Shown one piece after another: positions 42,475 to 47,845 of a stretch of 47,845 bases of DNA. This stretch comes from CALFXN01 sp964451935 (GTDB lineage: Bacteria; Synergistota; Synergistia; Synergistales; Aminobacteriaceae): NCBI GenBank assembly GCA_964451935.1, contig CAYVKE010000011.1, positions 1-47,845 of the forward strand, given 5' to 3'. The notes under the pieces were generated by a model. That model was not told where the DNA came from, ran no database searches, and was given only the letters and a program-made list of their open reading frames with translations. The translations under genes were made by a program, and so were the position numbers. The stretch's first letter is position 1; every line of letters starts with the position of its first letter.

Positions 42475-42951
42475 GTGAAGCATTTCCCCGGATGCGTTCC
42501 GACGGGTTTCGCGCAAGAGCGGCGTTCCCGGTCATTCTGTCGCCCGAACGCGTTTACCATGGTCGAACTCATCGTTGTTGTTGCGATTATAGGAATTCTG
42601 GCCGCCATGGTTGTTCCGAAACTTGTCCTTTCGACGCCCGCGCCGGAATTTCTTCTCGGCAGGGCGGTTCAGGAGATTCAGGACAGAGCGGCGAATGAAG
42701 GGACATTCCGATTGCGCGTCGTCGACAAGAGGATCGTCTGCGAGCGGATCGCCCGCGAGGCCGGAGGGTGGAAAGAGACGCCTCTCAAGTGGCTTCCTGC
42801 GGATTCCGGCTGGAGGGCCGATCCTCCTCAGTGTTACTTCTTCTCGGACGGATCCTGCACTCCATGGGTTCTGTATCTCTCCCGCGAGGAACACGAGCGG
42901 AAGTTCATTCTTTCCGTAACGGGATTCGTTTCGGAACAGACAACCGAATAG
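42475..42951 (+). CDS. gspH: T2SS minor pseudopilin GspH-like with atypical leader
   Basis: A 158-residue pseudopilin. The leader is unusually long (26 residues, with two Cys) and ends RPNA, so cleavage before FTMVELIVVVAIIGILAAMV would use Ala rather than Gly at -1; Glu +5 is kept. The rest is a soluble domain with no strong motif (ERIAREAGGWKETPLKWLPA). GspH is assigned by elimination and position after gspG. The GTG start is 3 bases after the gspG stop. It is the last T2SS gene; a strong hairpin follows 16 bases later. Confidence 0.72.
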   Translation: MKHFPGCVPTGFAQERRSRSFCRPNAFTMVELIVVVAIIGILAAMVVPKLVLSTPAPEFLLGRAVQEIQDRAANEGTFRLRVVDKRIVCERIAREAGGWKETPLKWLPADSGWRADPPQCYFFSDGSCTPWVLYLSREEHERKFILSVTGFVSEQTTE

Positions 42952-42967
42952 CGGTAATGGTTGGAAC

Positions 42968-43003
42968 GTTGCGGGGGGTGCGCATTGGCGCATCCCCCGC
43001 AAC
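42968..43003 (+). terminator. Very strong hairpin after gspH, lacking a T run
   Basis: GTTGCGGGGGGTGCGC (42968-42983) pairs with GCGCATCCCCCGCAAC (42988-43003), 16 bp with a single G-U, around an ATTG loop. No T tract follows (ATCTTGTACG), so it may be a 3'-end protecting structure or a site for factor-aided termination rather than a classic intrinsic terminator. Confidence 0.6.
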
Positions 43004-43028
43004 ATCTTGTACGCCGTTCAGGAGATAT

Positions 43029-43506
43029 ATGGATAAGGCGGTCACGGACCCGCTTCGTTTACGGTCGCACCTCAAGGAAATATGGGAACGGGAATTTTGC
43101 ATCGATAACGGGGAATACGTCTCCGGGGGCATATGCATCGCCGCGCGACGCGGAGGAGAGCGCCGCCGCCGGGCTATTCGCGGCCGAGGCCGTAAAGGAT
43201 TCCGGCGCCGACGTCGCGGGAAGAACCGATCGTCCGCGCCAAGAACCATGTTGTACGTGACGTGCGATGATGTTCGTCGGTATACAATAGAAGCCCGGAC
43301 GCGACGGACGGAACGTTCTCGCTGCGTGGAAAGGACTTCCCATCATCGTTAAGGGCGCCGGAGACCGTGAGATTCCGCACCGCGTGGACGAGTGGGTGGA
43401 TGTTGACGATTTTCTTGACGCCGTTCGGCCCTACGCGCGTACGGCGATGCTGTTTCTCGGAAGGGAGGAGTGGAACCGCAGCGAAACGAAAGGAATCCTT
43501 GCGTGA
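43029..43506 (+). pseudogene. Disrupted small ORF(s), unrecognised
   Basis: The only long non-genic stretch (42952-43582). An SD (AGGAG) precedes ATG 43029, opening MDKAVTDPLRLRSHLKEIWE and REFCIDNGEYVSGGICIA. Codon use then shifts to the +1 frame near 43140 (SAAAGLFAAEAVKDSGADVA) and to the next frame near 43215 (EEPIVRAKNHVVRDVR), stopping at 43268-43270. That stop overlaps ATG 43267, whose frame (MMFVGIQ) meets TAG at 43288 but continues with neighbour-like codon use: KPGRDGRNVLAAWKGLPIIV, then KGAGDREIPHRVDEWVDVDD to TGA at 43504-43506. This looks like one or two small genes broken by two frameshifts and a stop, or by sequence errors. No family is recognised. From 43507 to 43582 I see nothing besides the yhdT SD. 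Confidence 0.4.
43257..43286 (+). promoter_or_regulatory. Possible promoter upstream of yhdT-panF
   Basis: GTGACG (43257-43262), 18 bases, TATACA (43281-43286), in the TATACAAT context seen at other -10 sites of this window. It would give a leader of about 290 bases for yhdT-panF. Weak by both hexamers. Confidence 0.25.
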
Positions 43507-43582
43507 GAGAGCGCGAATGACTTTTGAGAACGGCGGCCCGAATGCACGGATCGATCGGAGCGCAGGGGAAGGAGTGATATCC

Positions 43583-43867
43583 ATGAGTTCGAAAAGCACA
43601 GACGGCTTCAGACAGGCGAACAGGGAAGCCGTCATTTCGCTGGTCCTGTACGGAATCTTTTTTCTCTGGTGGTATTTTTCGACGTATGGTCCCGGTGATT
43701 CGGATCCAAAGAGCTACACATTCGTCTGGGGGTTCCCCTCCTGGTTCTTTTACAGCTGCATCGTCGGATATGTCGGAATATCGGCGCTTGTCTGGGTCGT
43801 CGTGCGCGTGTTCTTCAGAGAGATCCCCCTTGACGAGGACGGGGACGGAAGGGGGACGTCGAAATGA
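43583..43867 (+). CDS. yhdT: YhdT-like DUF997 membrane protein
   Basis: A 94-residue protein with two hydrophobic helices (AVISLVLYGIFFLWWYFSTY and WFFYSCIVGYVGISALVWVV) joined by a loop with FVWGFPSWFFYS, the typical DUF997 pattern. Such genes sit directly before panF in many bacteria and probably encode a small partner of the symporter, though no function is proven. I chose ATG 43583 (MSSKSTDGFRQ), preceded by GGGGAAGGAGTG; upstream in-frame sequence belongs to the broken-ORF region. It overlaps panF by ATGA. Confidence 0.88.
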   Translation: MSSKSTDGFRQANREAVISLVLYGIFFLWWYFSTYGPGDSDPKSYTFVWGFPSWFFYSCIVGYVGISALVWVVVRVFFREIPLDEDGDGRGTSK

Positions 43868-45348
43868 CGGGCTCTTCCGTGAGTCTGAGCATGATAGCGC
43901 CTCTGGCGATCTATCTCATCGCGGTCATGTGGATCGCCGTCCGGGCGAACCGCTCCGCGAAGCAGACGACGACAGCGAAGGGCTTCGTCGAGGAGTATTT
44001 CCTCGGAAGCCGTTCGATGGGGGGCTTCGTTTTGGCGATGGCGATCATCACGACCTACACGAGCGCGAGCAGCTTCATCGGCGGTCCCGGCGTCGCCTAC
44101 AAGGTCGGGCTCGGCTGGATCCTGCTCGCGATGATCCAGGTTCCGACGGCGTTCCTGACGCTGGGCGTTCTCGGGAAACGCTTCGCCATCGTCTCCCGCA
44201 GGATCGGCGCGGTGACGGTGACCGATTTTCTGCGCGCCCGGTACAAGAATGACTTCGTCGTGATTTTCGCGTCCGTCGCGCTGATCATCTTCCTGATGGC
44301 GTCCATGCTCGCGCAGTTCATCGGCGGCGGGCGCCTCTTCCAGACGATCACGGGGTATCCGTACATCGTCGGGCTCATCCTCTTCGGCCTGACCGTCGTC
44401 ATCTATACGAGCGTCGGCGGATTCCGCGCCGTCGTGCTGACCGATACGATCCAGGGCGTCATGATGATCCTGGCTTCGGTGGCAATTCTCTTCGCCGTCG
44501 TTCATGCCGGAGGCGGCGTGGCGAACATCATGAAGACGCTCCGGGATATCGACCCCGCGCTGATCACCCCGTACGGCCCGAAGAACTTCATCGCGAAGCC
44601 CTATATCCTGTCCTTCTGGGTCCTCGTCGGATTCGCGATTCTCGGCCTGCCGCAGACGACGCACAAGTGCATGGGGTACAAGGACTCGAAGTCCATGCAC
44701 GACGCAATGATCATCGGGACGTTCATCGTCGGATTCCTCATGCTCGTCATGCATCTGGTCGGAGCGTTCGGCCGCGCGGTCATCCCGGATATCGCCATTG
44801 GGGACATGGCAGTTCCGACGCTCACGATGAAGCTCATGTCCCCGTTCCTCGCGGGAATCTTCATCGCGGGCCCCCTCGCGGCGATCATGTCGACGGTCGA
44901 CTCCATGCTGATCCTCTCATCCGCGGCCATCGTCCGGGATCTCTACCTGCACTACGTCCGGAAAGACGACGAGAACGCCTCGCCGAAGACCCTCTCAAGG
45001 ATGAGCCTGATAACGACCGCGGTAATCGGAGTCATCGTCTTCGCGGCTGCGCTCAACCCCCCTTCCCTGCTGGTCTGGATCAACCTCTTCGCCTTCGGCG
45101 GCCTCGAAGCGGTCTTTCTGTGGCCCACCGTTCTCGGGTTGTACTGGAAGCGGGCCAATGCGACGGGCGCGCTGATTTCCATGCTCGTCGGATGTGGATG
45201 CTTCTTCCTGTTCTCCGTACAGAAGATCCCGTTTTTCGGAATGCACGCGATCGTTCCGACGATTGCGATCGCGCTCGCCGCGTTTGTCGCCGGATCCTTT
45301 TTCGGAAAGGAAACCGACAGCCGGACGCTTCAAATCTTCTGGGAATAA
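43864..45348 (+). CDS. panF: Sodium/pantothenate symporter PanF
   Basis: Inner-membrane sodium:solute symporter (SSS family) of 494 residues, with about 13 hydrophobic segments. PanF-type features are EEYFLGSRSMGGFVLAMAII near the front, TTYTSASSFIGGPGVAYKVG, LGWILLAMIQVPTAF and the sodium-site region AGPLAAIMSTVDSMLILSSA. It brings in pantothenate, the precursor of coenzyme A. Coupled to yhdT by ATGA. Another SSS substrate cannot be fully excluded, but the yhdT pairing strongly favours PanF. It converges on glnN. Confidence 0.92.
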   Translation: MTGSSVSLSMIAPLAIYLIAVMWIAVRANRSAKQTTTAKGFVEEYFLGSRSMGGFVLAMAIITTYTSASSFIGGPGVAYKVGLGWILLAMIQVPTAFLTLGVLGKRFAIVSRRIGAVTVTDFLRARYKNDFVVIFASVALIIFLMASMLAQFIGGGRLFQTITGYPYIVGLILFGLTVVIYTSVGGFRAVVLTDTIQGVMMILASVAILFAVVHAGGGVANIMKTLRDIDPALITPYGPKNFIAKPYILSFWVLVGFAILGLPQTTHKCMGYKDSKSMHDAMIIGTFIVGFLMLVMHLVGAFGRAVIPDIAIGDMAVPTLTMKLMSPFLAGIFIAGPLAAIMSTVDSMLILSSAAIVRDLYLHYVRKDDENASPKTLSRMSLITTAVIGVIVFAAALNPPSLLVWINLFAFGGLEAVFLWPTVLGLYWKRANATGALISMLVGCGCFFLFSVQKIPFFGMHAIVPTIAIALAAFVAGSFFGKETDSRTLQIFWE

Positions 45349-45486
45349 CGGAGAGATTCTTCCTTCCGGGGGACTCGGCCGCCTGTGTCCGAACCGGTGG
45401 CTCAAGGAACGGTATCGCAAGAACGCTGTCGGCGTCGCGTAACTTTCCGTCCGAAAAAATGTCGACGGCCCAAAGCAACCTCGTCG

Positions 45487-45530
45487 AAAAAGCGGCGCGG
45501 AAGAGCAACTCTCTTCCGCGCCGTCGTTTT
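45487..45530. terminator. Bidirectional terminator between panF and glnN
   Basis: CGGCGCGGAAGAG (45493-45505) and CTCTTCCGCGCCG (45511-45523) form a perfect 13-bp stem around CAACT. TCGTTTT follows on the + strand and CTTTTT on the minus strand. It serves both convergent genes; the distal arm ends 6 bases from the glnN stop. The stretch 45349-45486 holds nothing else that I can see. Confidence 0.9.
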
Positions 45531-47643
45531 ACGAAATCTGGAAAAGATCCCGATACGTCGGGTACGGCCACAAATCCCGCGCGACGAGGGATTCCGCGGC
45601 GTTGCAGAGCGCTCGGGTCGAATCGAGAAGGGGAATCCCCTCGGTCGTCAGCAGCATCGCGTTTTCGTCCGTTTCTCCTTCGGACGCGCGGGCGTGCAGT
45701 TCATCGAGCCGGGCGCACTTTTCGACGAGTCCGGCCTTCAGGGAGGCGAGCTTTCCGATGCAGCGCGAGAGCGTCTCCTTCTCCCCGGAGCCGTCGGGAA
45801 CGAAAGAGAGCGATTGCCCTTCGAGAATCATCTGCCGCGACAATGCGGGCAGAATCCCCTCCACGATCATCGATTTCAGGATGCCCACTTCGATATCGAC
45901 GGTCTTCACGAATTGCTCCATCCGGATCTCGTAGTACGCGTCGATCTCCCTCTCGGAGAGAATATTGAGACTCGACAGAAGCTCCTTGTTTTCGGGCCTG
46001 AGGTAGAGAGCCAGAGCCTCCTGCGTCGTCCTGGCGATCGTCAGCCCGCGTCGTTCCGCTTCCCTGCACCATTCCTCCGAATAGCAGTTTCCCTCGAATC
46101 GTATGGGCGCGCTTTCTTTGGCCGCATGCGCGATGACTTCTATGGCGACGTCGTTGACGTCCGCCGCGCCCGCGGATACCCGGGCTTCGATCAGACGCGT
46201 CATCTCCTCGATTCCCCATGCCCAGACAGCCAGTATCATGGTCAGCGGACCGGCGATCGACTGCGGCGCGCCGGGGGCGCGGAACTCGAACTTGTTTCCC
46301 GTGAAGGCGACGGGCGAGGTTCTGTTCCGGTCGGAATTATCGCACAGGATGGCGGGGAGCTTGTTCAGTCCGAGGTCGATCATGGCCTGTTCGGGCATGA
46401 CGCCGTTCGTCCCGTTTCCGAACCCGTCGAGGAGCGAGGAAAGCGTGCTTCCGAGAAAGACGCTCAGGATCGCGGGGGGCGCCTCGTTGCCGCCGAGCCG
46501 GTGCATGTTTCCCGGAGAGGCGACTGCGGCGCGCAAGAGGCTGTTGTAACGGGAAAATCCGAGCAGGAACGCGGAAAGGAACGTGAGGAACTGAATGTTC
46601 TTCTTCTGGTTCGTCGACGGCATCAGAAGGTTCCTGCCTTCGCTGTCCCGGAGGGAGAAATTGATGTGTTTCCCGCTGCCGTTCAGGCCGGCGAAGGGTT
46701 TTTCATGCAACAGCAGCGCGAAATCGTGGCGTCGCGCCATCTGTCGCATCGTCTCCATGATGAGCTGGTTCTGGTCGCACGCCTGATTGGCTTCGGCGAG
46801 CTGCGGCGCGAATTCGAACTGGCACGGCGCGGCTTCATTGTGTCGCGTGTCGATGACGACGCCGAGCCGGTACAGGTCGCGTTCGACGTCTTCCATATAA
46901 GAGAGGACTCTCGGTGGAATGGATCCAAGGTAGTGATCCTCCATCTGCTGTCCTTTGGGGGGCGGACACCCGAAGATAGTCCGGCCGCAGAACTGCAGGT
47001 CGGGCCGTTTTCTCGCCAGCGGCGCGTCGACGAGAAAGTATTCCTGCTCTGCGCCGACCGTCGCGTGCGCCGAGCGGACTCCTCTGTTCCCGAAGAGCTT
47101 GAGCAATTTGAGCGCGCGCGACTCGACGGCTTCGAGCGCCTTGAGGAGAGGGGTCTTCAGGTCGAGCGGCGTCCCGTCGTACGAGATGAAGACCGATGGG
47201 ATGCAAAGCGTTCCGCCTTTCTTGCTCATGATGAGGAAGGCGGGGCTCGAAGGATCCCATGCGCTGTACCCGCGCGCTTCGAACGTCGACCGGATGCCGC
47301 CCGAAGGGAACGAAGACGCGTCCGGTTCGCTCTGGATGAGCTGCTTGCCCTTGAACGACTCGAGCGGGTGCCCCGTTTCGTCCGAAGAAAGGAACGAGAG
47401 ATGCTTTTCCGCGGTCTGTTCGGTTCGGGGCTGGAACCAGTGCGTCCAGTGCGTCGCTCCCTTGGTGATCGCCCATTCCTTCATGGCCGCCGCCACCATG
47501 TCGGCGACGTTGGGATCGAGCTTCTGTCCGCCCTCCATGGCCGCGAGAAGGTTGTTGTACACCTCCTGGGGCAAACGGTCCTTCATCGCCCTGCGGTCGA
47601 AAACATTGACGCCGAAAATGTCGCGAGGTCTGTCGAACTGCAT
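45529..47643 (-). CDS. glnN: Glutamine synthetase type III
   Basis: Makes glutamine from glutamate and ammonia with ATP. The 704-residue length is typical of GSIII, found in Bacteroidota, some Firmicutes, cyanobacteria and Synergistota. Visible motifs are the N-terminal FGVNVFDRRAMKDRLPQEVY, SSFPSGGIRSTFEARGYSAW, the active-site segment VGAEQEYFLVD, NEAAPCQFEFAP, FAGLNGSGKHINFSL and the nucleotide/glutamate region FTGNKFEFRAPGAPQSIAGP. The start is clear: AGGAGGGAAAACCG before ATG on the minus strand. It is a single-gene unit with its own promoter and terminator; no GlnB or ammonium transporter is adjacent. Confidence 0.96.
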   Translation of the reverse strand: MQFDRPRDIFGVNVFDRRAMKDRLPQEVYNNLLAAMEGGQKLDPNVADMVAAAMKEWAITKGATHWTHWFQPRTEQTAEKHLSFLSSDETGHPLESFKGKQLIQSEPDASSFPSGGIRSTFEARGYSAWDPSSPAFLIMSKKGGTLCIPSVFISYDGTPLDLKTPLLKALEAVESRALKLLKLFGNRGVRSAHATVGAEQEYFLVDAPLARKRPDLQFCGRTIFGCPPPKGQQMEDHYLGSIPPRVLSYMEDVERDLYRLGVVIDTRHNEAAPCQFEFAPQLAEANQACDQNQLIMETMRQMARRHDFALLLHEKPFAGLNGSGKHINFSLRDSEGRNLLMPSTNQKKNIQFLTFLSAFLLGFSRYNSLLRAAVASPGNMHRLGGNEAPPAILSVFLGSTLSSLLDGFGNGTNGVMPEQAMIDLGLNKLPAILCDNSDRNRTSPVAFTGNKFEFRAPGAPQSIAGPLTMILAVWAWGIEEMTRLIEARVSAGAADVNDVAIEVIAHAAKESAPIRFEGNCYSEEWCREAERRGLTIARTTQEALALYLRPENKELLSSLNILSEREIDAYYEIRMEQFVKTVDIEVGILKSMIVEGILPALSRQMILEGQSLSFVPDGSGEKETLSRCIGKLASLKAGLVEKCARLDELHARASEGETDENAMLLTTEGIPLLDSTRALCNAAESLVARDLWPYPTYRDLFQIS

Positions 47644-47685
47644 CGGTTTTCCCTCCTATTCGGAACGTATAATCTGAATGCGGGC

Positions 47686-47714
47686 GTTATAGCATGAAAA
47701 AGTGTGAAATGCAA
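47686..47714 (-). promoter_or_regulatory. Promoter of glnN
   Basis: On the minus strand: TTGCAT (47714-47709), 17 bases, TATAAC (47691-47686), with TG one base before the -10 (TGCTATAAC), so an extended -10 as well. The leader to the ATG would be about 35 bases. Confidence 0.75.
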
Positions 47715-47845
47715 TATGCGGCTCAAAATTTATGCACAGAGAACCGTTTTTGCCTTATAAGATGGGCTGTCAGTCATGTCGAAGCAGAAATTAGCGCGTA
47801 AAATCTGCTTGGATTTCAAGGGTCGATTGAAAATCTGCGCCATAC
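47715..47845. other. A/T-richer intergenic stretch upstream of glnN
   Basis: No gene is visible up to the window end. AAGCAGA (47782-47788) and TCTGCTT (47804-47810) could form a hairpin with a 15-base loop, and AAAATCTGC occurs twice (about 47800 and 47830), a 30-base direct spacing. These may be regulator sites for glnN or for a gene beyond the edge. Confidence 0.3.

Noticed and set aside
29091..42951. T2SS block as a recently acquired island
   Set aside because: G+C, codon use and SD style match the neighbours, and no mobility genes, attachment repeats or tRNA flank it.
43261..43506. Read-through of TAG (for example pyrrolysine) joining MMFVGIQ to the following 72 codons
   Set aside because: No SD fits the short frame, the upstream part is also frame-disrupted, and no pyl genes are in the window. 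Decay or sequence error is simpler.
45385..47697. 770-codon plus-strand open frame opposite glnN
   Set aside because: The minus strand encodes an unmistakable GSIII with promoter, SD and terminator; the plus frame is a shadow that crosses the terminator.
1..47845. CRISPR array, IS element, prophage or tRNA gene
   Set aside because: No regularly spaced repeats, transposase, integrase, terminal inverted repeats or cloverleaf-like sequence were found on either strand.

Overview
The window is about 48 kb of gene-dense, roughly 60% G+C chromosome. It holds about 42 protein genes, no rRNA or tRNA genes that I can see, and no insertion sequence, prophage or CRISPR array. Everything reads on the + strand except the last gene, glnN. 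The gene content points to an anaerobic diderm bacterium: class III (oxygen-sensitive) ribonucleotide reductase, a type II secretion system with an outer-membrane secretin, a branched-chain amino-acid ABC transporter and glutamine synthetase III. The order yybS-rplI-dnaB resembles Firmicutes, but the cell envelope is clearly diderm. My best guess is Synergistota; this is an inference from content, not from a search.

Layout. (1) 1-7337: the end of dnaK, then dnaJ, then a tightly coupled run prmA-mtaB-Hsp70-like-J-protein. The last two form a second, divergent Hsp70/J pair. (2) 7375-8408: a HIT hydrolase, rpsU and yqeY, closed by a strong terminator. (3) 8514-11840: the nrdR-nrdD-nrdG operon, preceded by two NrdR-box-like sites 31 bp apart. 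(4) 11945-16766: livJ-livH-livM-livG-livF, with an internal terminator after livJ and a final one after livF. (5) 16769-24153: pgsA, secA, an exported DUF3857-like protein, argS and a small FtsB/DivIC-like protein. (6) 24139-29083: rpsF-ssb-rpsR with a probable S6:S18 leader, then yybS-rplI-dnaB and parB, a replication and translation block that often lies near the origin. (7) 29091-42951: a Wzy/WaaL-type O-antigen ligase-like membrane protein followed by a type II secretion cluster in the order J-K-L-M-N-C-I-D-[parA]-E-F-G-H. (8) 42951-43583: the only long stretch without an intact gene. It holds a very strong hairpin and the remains of one or two disrupted ORFs. (9) 43583-45348: yhdT-panF, a sodium/pantothenate symporter pair, converging on glnN (45529-47643, minus strand) across a bidirectional terminator.

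The T2SS block has inner-membrane assembly proteins (C, F, L, M, N), secretin (D), ATPase (E) and five pseudopilins (G, H, I, J, K), but no prepilin peptidase in the window. The most unusual points are a Soj-type ParA inside that block, two pseudopilins with Ala instead of Gly at the cleavage site, the second Hsp70/J pair coupled to a tRNA-modification gene, and a transglutaminase-like protein that appears to have lost its catalytic Cys.
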